49,414 nucleotides of DNA, from assembly GCA_964497825.1 (NCBI GenBank), contig CAZCFA010000010.1:1-49414 (forward strand), read 5' to 3'. The stretch's first letter is position 1. The number at the start of each line of letters is the position of its first letter. Below are positions 1 through 9,935 of this stretch, in pieces. This DNA comes from RHKX01 sp964497825. GTDB lineage: Bacteria > Actinomycetota > Thermoleophilia > Solirubrobacterales > 70-9. The position numbers were made by a program, and so were the translations under genes. The notes beneath the pieces were generated by a model, which worked only from the letters and a program-made list of their open reading frames with translations, was not told the origin of the DNA and ran no database searches.

Positions 1-522
<522 letters not shown>

Positions 523-710
523 CGACCCCGGCCGGTCGCTCTTCCCCCTCGACCTGACGCGCCGGATCGCGCTTGCGGATCAGCGCCGAAGGTGGGATGA
601 TTGTCCGGCAAGAGATCGCCGGAGACGCGGCGTTGCTCGGCATACCGTTCACCGTCGCTCAGCGACGCCGACCGGTCCGATTCGGCGCCACCACCGGCAG
701 GGAGGCACCG

Positions 711-2267
711 ATGAGGCAGATGAGCGCAGCCCCGCGACCGGCGCGGACGCATGTGTGGGCGATGCTGGCGGCGGTGGTGGTCGCGCTCGCCTGGCTCGCG
801 CTGGCGCCGCCGGCCCGGGGCGCCAACGACTTCACGTTCGCGGTCGGCAGCGAGCCCGAGATCGCGGTCGACGACGCCGGAACCGCTCACGCCGTCTGGT
901 TCGACCGCTCCGGACCCGGCGCAGTCGTCTACTGCCAGATCCCGCGCGGATCGAAGGCCTGCGCGTCGACCTCGACCCTGGCCGGCGACTTCGGTGGCAG
1001 GCCGCACGTGCTGCTGCCCGCGCCCGGCCAGGTGGTGCTGCTCACCGGCGAGATCGCCTGCGACGTCGCCGAGTTCTGCACGCTCGCCCGGCGCTCGTTC
1101 GACGGCGGCGCCAGCTTCGGCCCGCTGTTGGCGATCGCCGATCCGGACGGCGCCGGCTCGCTCACGGGCCCCGATTCGAGCGGCAACGCGGTTTACGGGC
1201 CCGGCGACTCGGTCACCTTCGTCAACGACGGCGCCACCAGTGGGGTCCACCTCACCAACGCGGCGCTGAGCGGCGTCACCGAGCACGACTTCGCGACGGT
1301 CTTCTCCAGCCTGGCCTCGGAGGCGACGGTCGGGCTCTCGGGCGCGAGCCCGGTGGTCGCGTTCGTCGCCGGCGGCAGCCTGCAGTGGACCGCCTACGAC
1401 GGGACCGGCGACCTCAACGCCGCCGGCAACTACTCGCCGCCGCAGCCGGTCGAGCCCGGCGGCGGCGGCGAGGACGCGACGCTCGCCGGCGGGCCCGGCG
1501 GCCTGTTCATCCTCTACCGCCGCGGCGGAGCCAACGCCCGCCAGTACGTTGCCCGCGCGTTCACCGGCGCCGGCTGGGGAGCGGCGCATCCCGTCAGCGA
1601 GGTCGGCGACCCGATCTTCGCCGGCTTCTCGCAGAGCAGCAGCGGCGCGCTCAATGCCGTCTGGGTCGACAACGACGTGAGCCCCAACCGACTGCTCTGG
1701 AGCAAGTCGAGCGACGGCGCCAGCTGGAGCACGCCGCTGAAGATCGCCAACGGCGACAACGTGTTCCCGCCGGTCAGCGTCTCCGCGGCCGCCGACGGCG
1801 GCGGCTTCGCCGCCTGGGACTCGAAGCAGGGCGGGCCGAGCGGCGCCGCCCACGAGCTCCGGGCGACGCCGCTTCTGCCCGCGGCCGGCGGCAAGGGGGA
1901 TCCGTGCCAGCCGCCGGCCTGCGTGCCGGCCGGCGGCAAGCCGACGAAGGGCGTCGGCGACGCCAAGCTCGAGCTCGAGGTGTCGGTCTCCTCCTGCGCG
2001 TCGAAGAAGATCACGGCGCGGGTCAAGGTCCGCAAGCGGAAGGGAAAGACGGCCCGGGTCAAGGTCCGCAAGGTCGTCTTCCAGCTCGATCGCAGCAAAC
2101 GCAAGACCGATCGCAGGAAGCCGTACGTGAAGAAGTTCTCGCTGAAGAAGGCGGCGAACGGCAGCAAGCACAAGCTGAAGACGAAGCTGTTCCTGAAGGT
2201 GAAGAAGAAGGGCAAGACCTACAAGCGCAAGGTGAAGCTGACCAAGCGCTTCACGCTCTGCCCCTGA
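711..2267 (+). CDS. secreted sialidase-like/BNR-type protein with Lys-rich C-terminal module
   Basis: 518-residue exported protein of unknown function. ATG at 711 was chosen because GGGAGG lies 5 bases before it and the signal peptide follows at once: an Arg-containing n-region, a hydrophobic stretch at about residues 17-37, and a likely cleavage after ARGA. Upstream in-frame ATGs would bury this signal. The middle (about 40-400) has repeated 'DxxGTAHAVW', 'RRSFDGGASFG' and 'WSKSSDGASWSTP' phrases typical of BNR/sialidase-like beta-propeller blades. No catalytic sialidase set was recognised, so enzyme activity is not claimed. The last 100 residues are extremely basic, contain an internal ARVKVRK duplication, and are bracketed by single cysteines near both ends (SSCAS and TLCP), perhaps a disulfide-closed beta-sandwich that binds cell-wall polyanions (inference). 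It sits between clpP and clpX without an evident functional tie. Confidence 0.75.
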   Translation: MRQMSAAPRPARTHVWAMLAAVVVALAWLALAPPARGANDFTFAVGSEPEIAVDDAGTAHAVWFDRSGPGAVVYCQIPRGSKACASTSTLAGDFGGRPHVLLPAPGQVVLLTGEIACDVAEFCTLARRSFDGGASFGPLLAIADPDGAGSLTGPDSSGNAVYGPGDSVTFVNDGATSGVHLTNAALSGVTEHDFATVFSSLASEATVGLSGASPVVAFVAGGSLQWTAYDGTGDLNAAGNYSPPQPVEPGGGGEDATLAGGPGGLFILYRRGGANARQYVARAFTGAGWGAAHPVSEVGDPIFAGFSQSSSGALNAVWVDNDVSPNRLLWSKSSDGASWSTPLKIANGDNVFPPVSVSAAADGGGFAAWDSKQGGPSGAAHELRATPLLPAAGGKGDPCQPPACVPAGGKPTKGVGDAKLELEVSVSSCASKKITARVKVRKRKGKTARVKVRKVVFQLDRSKRKTDRRKPYVKKFSLKKAANGSKHKLKTKLFLKVKKKGKTYKRKVKLTKRFTLCP

Positions 2268-2278
2268 GCGGTCGTTGC

Positions 2279-2294
2279 GGCCCGGCGCCGGGCC
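2279..2294. terminator. GC-rich palindrome after the secreted-protein gene
   Basis: A perfect 16-bp palindrome (GGCCCGGCGCCGGGCC) starts 11 bases after the stop codon. A second imperfect arm pair (GGCCC/GGGCC) follows to about 2311. No T-tract, as is common for terminators of high-GC actinomycetes. Function is inferred from position. Confidence 0.4.
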
Positions 2295-2419
2295 CCAGCG
2301 GCGTTGGGCCGGCACCCGAGCGCCGGCCGGGCGGACGCGCGGCTGCAATCTCGCGATCCGTTGCAGGGACCGGCGCCGGGGCCGAGTAATCGACCGGCAG
2401 CGCGCCGCGGCGGGTCCCC

Positions 2420-2425
2420 TACCCT
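2420..2425 (+). promoter_or_regulatory. candidate -10 box for clpX (leadered)
   Basis: TACCCT fits the actinobacterial TAnnnT -10 pattern and would start a transcript near 2432, giving a leader of about 50 bases before the TTG start of clpX. The same hexamer precedes lepA. No convincing -35 element is seen. Confidence 0.4.
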
Positions 2426-2440
2426 TGGTCGGCGCGGACT

Positions 2441-2450
2441 CGTTCGAACG
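2441..2450. promoter_or_regulatory. palindrome CGTTCGAACG in the clpX leader
   Basis: Perfect 10-bp palindrome, flanked by GGAC and TCC that extend the symmetry with one base of offset. It lies between the predicted start of transcription and the clpX start codon, a good place for an operator. clp genes of actinomycetes are often controlled by ClgR, but I could not match a ClgR consensus with confidence. Confidence 0.3.
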
Positions 2451-2483
2451 TCCATCCCGCGATCAACTGAAGGGTCAGGTCCC

Positions 2484-3773
<1,290 letters not shown>

Positions 3774-3783
3774 CGCATCGGCC

Positions 3784-3801
3784 CCGGGTCCCGGGACCCG
3801 G
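3784..3801. terminator. candidate clpX terminator
   Basis: A perfect 18-bp palindrome (CCGGGTCCCGGGACCCGG) 10 bases after the clpX stop and before the valS promoter. No T-run follows. Position and stability suggest termination; unproven. Confidence 0.45.
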
Positions 3802-3861
3802 CGCACCGATCGAGGCGCGCTCGTGACGAGAGCGTGCCGATCGATCGGCGGGACGCGCCAA

Positions 3862-3867
3862 TAACAT
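3862..3867 (+). promoter_or_regulatory. -10 box of leaderless valS
   Basis: TAACAT, then the 8-base spacer CGCCCGCG, then the valS ATG. This spacer is identical to the one between the -10 box and ATG of holA. With the usual 6-8 bases from -10 to the first transcribed base, the mRNA would begin at or next to the start codon. Confidence 0.55.
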
Positions 3868-3875
3868 CGCCCGCG

Positions 3876-6452
3876 ATGGACGCCGAGCGCCGCGCACGCC
3901 TCGAGGAGACCACGCGCTACGACCCGGGCGAGGTCGAGGGCCGGGTGTTCGCCGCCTGGGAGGCGGGCGGCTACTTCACGCCGGAGCCCGAGGGGACGCC
4001 GGAGGAGAACTACTCGATCGCGATCCCGCTGCCGAACGTGACCGGCTCGCTGCACATGGGCCACGGGCTCAACAACACGATCCAGGACCTGCTGATCCGG
4101 CGGGCGCGGATGCAGGGGCGGCGCGCGAAGTGGATCATCGGCACCGACCACGCCGGGATCGCGACCCAGGCGATGGTCGAGCGCGAGCTGCGCAACGAAG
4201 GACTCGACCGCCGCGAGCTCGGCCGCGAGAAGTTCGTCGCCCGGGTCTGGGAGTGGCGCGACGAGTACGGCGGCCGGATCATCGATCAGCTGAAGCGGCT
4301 CGGGGCCTCCGGCGATTTCGCCAACGAGCGCTTCACCCTCGACGAGGGCTACGTCCGCGCCGTCCACAAGGTCTTCGTCGCGCTCTACGAGAAGGGCCTG
4401 ATCTACCGCGACAACTACATGGTCAACTGGGACCCGGGCTCACGATCGGCGATCAGCGATCTCGAGGTCGAGAACCGCGAGGTGACCGACGTCCTCTACT
4501 CGATCGACTACCCGGTCGAGGGCTCCGACCGGGTGCTGACCGTCGCCACCGTCAGGCCCGAGACGATGCTCGGCGACAGCGCCGTCGCCGTCCATCCCGA
4601 CGACGAGCGCTACGCCGACCTCGTCGGCCGCCACTGCGTGCTGCCGCTGGTCGGCCGCCGGCTGCCGATCATCGCCGACCCCTATGTCGACCCCGAGTTC
4701 GGCACCGGAGCGCTGAAGATCACCCCCGGCCACGATCCCAACGACTTCGAGATCGGCCGCCGGCACGGGCTCGACGAGATCTCGGTGATCGCCGAGGACG
4801 GGACGATGGCCGAGAGCGCCGGCAAGCGCTACGCGCGGATCACCGCCGCCAAGGCGCAGGAGAAGGTGGTCGCCGACCTGCGCGCCAAGGGCGCGATCTC
4901 GGGCGAGCGCGACTACACGCACTCGGTGCCGTTCTCGCATCGCTCGGGGGAGCGGATCGAGCCGCTGATCAGCCTGCAGTGGTTCTGCGCGATGGACGAG
5001 CTCGCGCGGCCCGCGATCGACGTCGTCAAGTCGGGCGAGATCGCCTTCACCCCCGAGCGCTGGGGCCGCGTCTATCTCGACTGGATGGAGAACATCCGCC
5101 CCTGGTGCGTCTCCCGCCAGCTCTGGTGGGGGCATCAGATCCCGGTCTGGTACTGCGGCTCCTGCGGGCGGACGATCGTCGCCGAGGACGAGCCCGCGTC
5201 CTGCCCGGGCTGCGGCGCGGCGGCGGCGGAGCTGCGCCGCGACCCCGACGTGCTCGACACCTGGTTCTCCTCGGCGCTGTTCCCGTTCGCGGCGCTGGGC
5301 TGGCCCGAGCAGACGCCGGAGCTGCGCGCCTTCTACCCGACCGACGTGCTCGTCACCGCGCGCGACATCATCTACCTCTGGGTCGCGCGGATGATCATGT
5401 CGGGGATCGAGTTCCTCGACCAGATCCCGTTCGACGACGTCTACATCAACTCGATCATCCAGGCGCCCGACGGCCGGCGGATGTCGAAGAGCCTCGGCAC
5501 CGGGATCGACCCGCTCGAGCTGATCGATAAGCACGGCGCCGACGCGCTGCGGTTCGGCCTGCTGGCGATGTCGTCGACCCAGGACGTGCGCTTCTCGGAG
5601 GCGAAGGTGCAGCAGGGCCGCGACCTCGCCAACAAGCTCTGGAACGCCTCGCGGCTGATCCTGCTCAACGCCGGCGACGCGCGCGGGGAGCCCGCCGGCG
5701 ACGCGGTCGAGGACCGCTGGATCCGCTCGCGGCTCGAGCGCGCCGTGGCGCTGGTCGCCGAGCGGCTCGACGGCTACGACTTCGCTCACGCAGCGCTCGA
5801 GATCTACCGCTTCATCCACTCCGAGCTCTGCGATTGGTACCTGGAGATCGTCAAGCCGCGCCTCTACGACGGCGAGCGCGCCGCCGCCGCCAACCTCCTG
5901 TACGTGCTCGAGCGCACGCTCGCCCTCGCGCACCCGCTGATGCCGTTCGTGACCGAGGAGATCTGGTCCTACCTGCCCGCCCGCGAGAGCGAGCTGATCG
6001 TCGCCCCCTACCCGGTCGCCGACGAGTCGCGGCTCGACGCCGGGGCCGAGGCCGAGGTCGGGCGCGCGATCGAGACGACGCGGGCGCTGCGGCGCTGGCG
6101 CGAGCTCGCCGGGGTGCCGCCGGCGGCGACGCTGAGCGCCCGGCCGACGGCCGGCGCGCCACCGCCGCATCCGCTCGTCGGCCGGCTCGCGCGCGTCGAC
6201 GTCGACGGCGGCGCCGGCGAGGCGATCGCCGCGGTCGGCGCGCTCGAGGTGCTGCCCTCGGAGGGGCTCGACGCGAGCGCCGTCGCCGCCCGGATCGAGG
6301 AGCTGCGCGGCAAGCTGCGCTCCGAGGTCGCCCGCGCCGAGGGCAAGCTCGCCAACGAGGGCTTCGTCGCCAACGCTCCCGACGAGGTCGTCGCCGGCGA
6401 GCGCGAGAAGCTCGAGCGCTACCGGGCCGAGCTCGCCGAGCTCGACGGCTAG
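3876..6452 (+). CDS. valS: valine--tRNA ligase
   Basis: Class I aminoacyl-tRNA synthetase charging tRNA-Val in the cytosol; 858 residues from ATG 3876. That start is preferred over an upstream ATG at 3834 because the promoter-like TAACAT lies directly before it. HIGH motif variant HMGH at about residues 60-63, KMSKS variant RMSKS at about 535-539, and the CP1 editing domain in between (TVRPETMLGD). A CGSCG...CPGCG pair forms a small zinc knuckle near residues 425-450. The anticodon-binding helices and the C-terminal coiled coil typical of bacterial ValS (the RAEGKLANEGF region) are intact. Its TAG stop is also part of the putative folC promoter. Confidence 0.97.
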   Translation: MDAERRARLEETTRYDPGEVEGRVFAAWEAGGYFTPEPEGTPEENYSIAIPLPNVTGSLHMGHGLNNTIQDLLIRRARMQGRRAKWIIGTDHAGIATQAMVERELRNEGLDRRELGREKFVARVWEWRDEYGGRIIDQLKRLGASGDFANERFTLDEGYVRAVHKVFVALYEKGLIYRDNYMVNWDPGSRSAISDLEVENREVTDVLYSIDYPVEGSDRVLTVATVRPETMLGDSAVAVHPDDERYADLVGRHCVLPLVGRRLPIIADPYVDPEFGTGALKITPGHDPNDFEIGRRHGLDEISVIAEDGTMAESAGKRYARITAAKAQEKVVADLRAKGAISGERDYTHSVPFSHRSGERIEPLISLQWFCAMDELARPAIDVVKSGEIAFTPERWGRVYLDWMENIRPWCVSRQLWWGHQIPVWYCGSCGRTIVAEDEPASCPGCGAAAAELRRDPDVLDTWFSSALFPFAALGWPEQTPELRAFYPTDVLVTARDIIYLWVARMIMSGIEFLDQIPFDDVYINSIIQAPDGRRMSKSLGTGIDPLELIDKHGADALRFGLLAMSSTQDVRFSEAKVQQGRDLANKLWNASRLILLNAGDARGEPAGDAVEDRWIRSRLERAVALVAERLDGYDFAHAALEIYRFIHSELCDWYLEIVKPRLYDGERAAAANLLYVLERTLALAHPLMPFVTEEIWSYLPARESELIVAPYPVADESRLDAGAEAEVGRAIETTRALRRWRELAGVPPAATLSARPTAGAPPPHPLVGRLARVDVDGGAGEAIAAVGALEVLPSEGLDASAVAARIEELRGKLRSEVARAEGKLANEGFVANAPDEVVAGEREKLERYRAELAELDG

Positions 6453-6455
6453 GGT
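6450..6455 (+). promoter_or_regulatory. putative -10 box of folC overlapping the valS stop codon
   Basis: TAGGGT, whose first three bases are the valS stop codon, lies 12 bases before the folC GTG. Weaker than the TAGACT examples but with the same layout. Confidence 0.35.
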
Positions 6456-6467
6456 CGCGCCGGACCC

Positions 6468-7733
6468 GTGGCCCTCGATCCCGAGCGCTACCTGGCTGCG
6501 CTCGAGCCGGTCGGCTGGAGCTTCGGGCTCGAGCGGATGCAGCGGCTCTGCGCCGAGCTCGGCGAGCCGCAGCGCCGCTACGAGACCCTGCACGTGGTCG
6601 GCACCAACGGCAAGTCGTCGGTGGCGGCGATGTGCGCGGCGCTGCTCGGCGCCGGCGGCCTTCTGACCGGCGCCTGCCTGTCGCCGCACGTCTGGCGCTG
6701 GAGCGAGCGGACGCGGATCGGCGGGGCCGAGATCGACCCCGAGGCGTTCGCCGCCGCGGTCGAGGAGGTGGCGGCCGCCGTCGCCACGCTCGAGCGCGGG
6801 GCGGCCGCGGGCGAGCGCGTGACCCAGTTCGAGGCCGCGGTCGCGGCCTCGTTCGTCGCCTTCGCCCGCGCCGGCGTCGACGTCGCCGTGATCGAGGCCG
6901 GGCTCGGCGGCCGCCTCGACGCGACCAACGTGATCCCCTCCAGCGCCACCGCGCTGACCTCGGTCGGGCTCGACCACACGCAGTGGCTGGGCGAGGGTGA
7001 GCTCGAGATCGCCGGCGAGAAGCTGGCGGTGCTGCGCGAGGGGACGGCGCTGGTGATCGGTCGCCTCTCGGCCGAGGTCGAGGAGCTGGCGCGGCGGACC
7101 GCCGCGGCGCGCCGCGCCCGGCTGGTCGAGCCGGGGCCGCTGGCGGCGGAGCTGCTGCCGCCCGGAACGGCGCCGTTTCTGGCCCGTGATGCGGCGGTGG
7201 CGCTGGCGCTCGCCGGCGAGGCCGCGCCCGGTCCGGAGCGGCTCGACCCCGGGCGGATCGGCGCCGCGCTGGCGGCGGCGCGGCTGCCGGGGCGGGCGCA
7301 GACGATCGCCGGCGAGCCGCCGCTGCTGCTCGACGCGGCCCACAACGAGCAGGGGGCGCGGGCGCTGGCCGAGGTCGTGCCCGCCTTCGCCGCGGGCCGC
7401 CCCGCGTTCGCCTGCCTGTCGGTGCTGGCCGACAAGGACGCGGGGGCGATCGCCGCGGCGCTGGCGCCGCTGCTCGCGGGCGCGATCTGCACCGCGGCCG
7501 ACCCCGGCCCGGCGATGGGGCGACCGGGGGCGCGGGCCCGGGACCCGCGCGAGCTGGCGGCGCTGCTCGAGCGCGCCGGCGTCGCGACCGAGGTCGTCGA
7601 CGAGCCCGCGGCGGCGGTGGCGCGGCTGCTCGGCCGCGCGAGCGAGCGCAGCGGCGTGGCGATCTGCGCCGGATCGCACTACCTTCTCCGGTACGCATGG
7701 ACCGCGAGGCGCGATCGGAGCTGCTGTCGATGA
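6468..7733 (+). CDS. folC: folylpolyglutamate synthase / dihydrofolate synthase
   Basis: Mur-ligase-family ATP enzyme that adds glutamate to (dihydro)folate. GTG start at 6468, 421 residues. The P-loop VGTNGKSSV is at about residues 44-52. The HVWRWSERTRIGG segment, the IEAGLGGRLDATN motif and the SVGLDHTQWLG motif with the metal-binding His are all present, as is the C-terminal ligase domain (LDAAHNEQGA). After the family's usual C-terminal sequence (GSHYLL) the frame continues for an unusual Arg/Cys-rich tail, and this tail overlaps the start of a small membrane-protein gene by 37 bases. The valS-folC order is common in Gram-positive bacteria. Confidence 0.93.
   Translation: MALDPERYLAALEPVGWSFGLERMQRLCAELGEPQRRYETLHVVGTNGKSSVAAMCAALLGAGGLLTGACLSPHVWRWSERTRIGGAEIDPEAFAAAVEEVAAAVATLERGAAAGERVTQFEAAVAASFVAFARAGVDVAVIEAGLGGRLDATNVIPSSATALTSVGLDHTQWLGEGELEIAGEKLAVLREGTALVIGRLSAEVEELARRTAAARRARLVEPGPLAAELLPPGTAPFLARDAAVALALAGEAAPGPERLDPGRIGAALAAARLPGRAQTIAGEPPLLLDAAHNEQGARALAEVVPAFAAGRPAFACLSVLADKDAGAIAAALAPLLAGAICTAADPGPAMGRPGARARDPRELAALLERAGVATEVVDEPAAAVARLLGRASERSGVAICAGSHYLLRYAWTARRDRSCCR
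7680..7685 (+). promoter_or_regulatory. putative -10 box for the 39-residue membrane protein
   Basis: TACCTT inside the 3' end of folC, 11 bases before the ATG at 7697, following the window's leaderless layout. Confidence 0.3.
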
Positions 7734-7816
7734 TGGGGCTGGTGGCCGCCGTGGTCGCCGTCGTGATCCTCGTCTTCTTCGCGCTCGGCTACCTGTTCGG
7801 CCGGCTGTTCCTCTGA
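7697..7816 (+). CDS. 39-residue single-pass membrane protein
   Basis: Short gene in a different frame from folC, overlapping its last 37 bases. The peptide has a charged N-terminus (MDREARSELLSMMG), one long hydrophobic helix at about residues 15-33 and the end GYLFGRLFL. It looks like a genuine small membrane protein: the acidic/basic head, clean transmembrane segment, good stop and promoter-like TACCTT upstream are all consistent. Function unknown. No other gene occupies 7734-7896. Length makes the call uncertain. Confidence 0.5.
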   Translation: MDREARSELLSMMGLVAAVVAVVILVFFALGYLFGRLFL

Positions 7817-7879
7817 TCGGGCCTCGGGCACGCCGCTGCACCGGCGCGGCTTCGCCGCTGCGCTGAGCCCGATCGCCAC

Positions 7880-7885
7880 TACACT
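7880..7885 (+). promoter_or_regulatory. -10 box of the leaderless zinc-ribbon gene
   Basis: TACACT, then 11 bases (TGCCCGCTCCC), then GTG at 7897. It argues for the GTG start over the overlapping TTG at 7885, which lies against the hexamer itself. Confidence 0.5.
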
Positions 7886-7896
7886 TGCCCGCTCCC

Positions 7897-8628
7897 GTGC
7901 CCCTCGCGCTGTTCGGAATCACCGACGACGGCCTCAACCTGGCCGTCAACCTGGTCATCTTCGTGCTGGTCGTCCTCTGGCTGGCGCTCGCCTACTGGAC
8001 CTTCGCCGACGCCCGCCGCCGGATCGCCGACCCGGTCCTCGTCACGACCGCGACCGTGGTCGGTCTCGTTCCCTTCCTCGGGCCGCTCGTCTACACGATC
8101 CTGCGCCCGCCGGAGTTCCTCGAGGACGTCCGTGAGCGCGAGATCGAGACCCAGGCCTCGGAGCTGCGGATGCGGCACCTGGTCGCCCAGTCGTGTCCGC
8201 GCTGCGAGCACCCGATCGAGCGCTCCTGGCTGCGCTGCCCCGAGTGCCGCCACCGGCTCAAGGACCCGTGCGTGTCGTGCAGCCGTCCGGTCGATCCGCG
8301 CTGGTCGATCTGCCCCTACTGCGAGACCCAGCTCCGCCGTGAGGAGCGCGCCACGGGCGGGTCCCGCCGCTCCGAGCGGAGCTCGCCGGAGCCCGAGCAG
8401 CGCCCGGCCGAGCGCGCCGAGCAGCGCCCGGCCGAGCAGCGCGGCGCCGCCGAGCAGCCGCGCCGTCGCAGCGAGCCGAAGCCGAAGGCGAAGTCGAAGG
8501 CGGCCGCCGGCGGGGGCTCCCGCGGCCAGCGCAAGCCGCGGCAGGCGCCGGCCCCGAGCAGCAACGACGCGGGCGCCGAGCCGAGCTCCTCGCGGCCGCC
8601 ACGGCGTCGCTCAACCAGCAAGTCCTGA
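7897..8628 (+). CDS. membrane protein with double zinc ribbon
   Basis: 243 residues from GTG 7897. Two hydrophobic segments (about 11-33 and 46-65) in the short-hairpin style of PLDc_N-like membrane anchors are followed by a helical linker and two zinc ribbons made of CPRC, CPEC, CVSC and CPYC pairs (about residues 93-145). The last 95 residues are disordered, rich in Glu/Arg/Pro/Lys, with repeats such as EQRPAER. The layout, a membrane anchor then a cytosolic zinc-ribbon pair and a basic tail, suggests a scaffold or nucleic-acid contact at the membrane, but no function is known to me. ndk follows after 54 bases. Confidence 0.7.
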   Translation: MPLALFGITDDGLNLAVNLVIFVLVVLWLALAYWTFADARRRIADPVLVTTATVVGLVPFLGPLVYTILRPPEFLEDVREREIETQASELRMRHLVAQSCPRCEHPIERSWLRCPECRHRLKDPCVSCSRPVDPRWSICPYCETQLRREERATGGSRRSERSSPEPEQRPAERAEQRPAEQRGAAEQPRRRSEPKPKAKSKAAAGGGSRGQRKPRQAPAPSSNDAGAEPSSSRPPRRRSTSKS

Positions 8629-8682
8629 GCCCCGGGCTGAACCCGCGGGCGACCCGAGAACGACACGAGAAAGGCAAGGTCC

Positions 8683-9096
8683 GTGCCCGCAAGCTCCCGC
8701 ACCCTGATCCTGATCAAGCCCGACGCATTCGAGCGCGGCCTCACCGGCGAGGTCCTCGACCGCTTCGAGCGCAAGGGCCTGAGGATCGCCGCGCTGAAGC
8801 TGATCACCGCCGACGAGTCGGTCGCCAACGAGCATTACGCCGAGCACACCGACAAGCCGTTCTTCGGCGAGCTCGTCGCGTTCATCACCGGCGGGCCGCT
8901 GGTCGCCGCCGTGCTCGAGGGCGTCGAGGCGGTCGCGGCCGCGCGCCAGCTGATCGGCGCCACCAACCCGATCGAGGCCGCGACCGGCTCGATCCGCGGC
9001 GACTTCGGCACCGAGGTCACCTACAACCTCGTCCACGGCTCCGACTCCGACGAGTCGGCCGCGCGCGAGATCGGGATCTGGTTCCCGGAGCTGTAG
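8683..9096 (+). CDS. ndk: nucleoside diphosphate kinase
   Basis: Transfers the gamma phosphate between nucleoside di- and triphosphates through a phospho-histidine. 137 residues, standard length. The catalytic His is residue 118 in NLVHGSDS. The IKPDAFERG nucleotide-binding start and the GPLVAAVLEG and TNPIEAATGSIRGDFG segments are all canonical. GTG at 8683 is preceded by a purine-rich AGAAAGG about 9 bases upstream, so this gene appears to use a ribosome-binding site, unlike many neighbours. Confidence 0.97.
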   Translation: MPASSRTLILIKPDAFERGLTGEVLDRFERKGLRIAALKLITADESVANEHYAEHTDKPFFGELVAFITGGPLVAAVLEGVEAVAAARQLIGATNPIEAATGSIRGDFGTEVTYNLVHGSDSDESAAREIGIWFPEL

Positions 9097-9110
9097 CTGA
9101 AGGGGGCGGC

Positions 9111-9716
9111 GTGACGGTCGAGGACCCGCGGTCCGGGTCACGCGCCCTGAGCGCGATCCCCGACCTCGTGCTCGCCTCCGCCTCGCCGCGGCGGCGCGAG
9201 CTGCTGGCGCTGCTGGGCGTCCGGTTCGAGGCGGTCGCGACCGGGGTCGAGGAGCTGACCACCGGCGAGGGGGCCGAGCTCGTCGTCGCCAACGCGCTGG
9301 CGAAGGCGCGGGCCGGGCGCGAGCTGGCCGGCGCCACGGGGGTGGTCCTCGGCGTCGACACCGAGGTCGTGCTCGGCGGCGCGGTGCTCGGCAAGCCCAC
9401 CGGTGCCGCCGGCGCCGAGCGGCGCCTGCGCGAGCTCGCCGGCCGCGCCCACGAGGTGCTGAGCGGGGTCGCCGTGATCGGCGCGGGCGGCGAGCGCACC
9501 GGGCTCGAGCGCACGCTGGTCAGCTTCCGCGACCTCGCCGAGCACGAGATCGCCGCCTACGTCGCCTCCGGCGAGTGGCGCGACCGGGCCGGCGGCTACG
9601 CGATCCAGGGGCTCGGCTCGTCGCTGGTCGCGCGGGTCGACGGTGACCTCTCGAACGTCGTCGGGCTGCCGATTCCGCTGCTCAGCAGGATGATCGCGGG
9701 ATTGCAGGATGGCTAG
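9111..9716 (+). CDS. maf: Maf-family nucleotide pyrophosphatase
   Basis: House-cleaning pyrophosphatase (Maf/YhdE/YceF family) that hydrolyses non-canonical or surplus nucleoside triphosphates. 201 residues from GTG 9111, with AAGGGGG a few bases upstream. The N-terminal LASASPRRRELL signature is at about residues 22-33. The VLGVDTEV segment carries the catalytic Asp, and the YAIQGLGSSLV motif near the C-terminus is typical. Maf next to mreBCD and rng recalls the E. coli mreBCD-yhdE-rng order. Substrate specificity cannot be read from sequence. Confidence 0.93.
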   Translation: MTVEDPRSGSRALSAIPDLVLASASPRRRELLALLGVRFEAVATGVEELTTGEGAELVVANALAKARAGRELAGATGVVLGVDTEVVLGGAVLGKPTGAAGAERRLRELAGRAHEVLSGVAVIGAGGERTGLERTLVSFRDLAEHEIAAYVASGEWRDRAGGYAIQGLGSSLVARVDGDLSNVVGLPIPLLSRMIAGLQDG

Positions 9717-9776
9717 GAGAGTGCTAACGATTCCTTAGTAAAGACTCACAAAGTGGTTGCCCGAAGCATCGTTCGC

Positions 9777-9782
9777 TAGACT
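9777..9782 (+). promoter_or_regulatory. candidate promoter of the mre operon
   Basis: TAGACT in the 219-base gap between maf and mreB, with a TTGCCC 14 bases upstream as an imperfect -35. Transcription from here would give a leader of about 150 bases before the mreB ATG. The gap is AT-richer than its surroundings around 9722-9780. No other structure is evident in the leader apart from GC-rich stretches. Confidence 0.45.
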
Positions 9783-9935
9783 GCCGCGCTCCGCACGTCC
9801 GCCTCGGGCGCCCGGTCGCCGCCGGCCCGCGGGACGGTGAAGCGGCCTCAGGAACGCGCTTGCGGGGGTCGCCCGCCGGCGGGTCCGCGGCCGCCGGCAG
9901 CGGGGTCCAAGCTCCTTCGTAGGAAAAAGTCGCCA

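Noticed and set aside
4440..7958. Very long antisense open frames, such as one of over 1,100 codons opposite valS and folC
   Set aside because: High-GC third positions remove stops from the opposite strand. The translations are Arg/Ala/Gly-rich low-complexity sequence without domains, and the + strand genes are unmistakable.
9719..9727. GAGTGCTAA, a perfect right half of a CIRCE element, between maf and mreB
   Set aside because: The left half TTAGCACTC is absent at the required 9-base spacing, and the neighbouring genes are not heat-shock genes.
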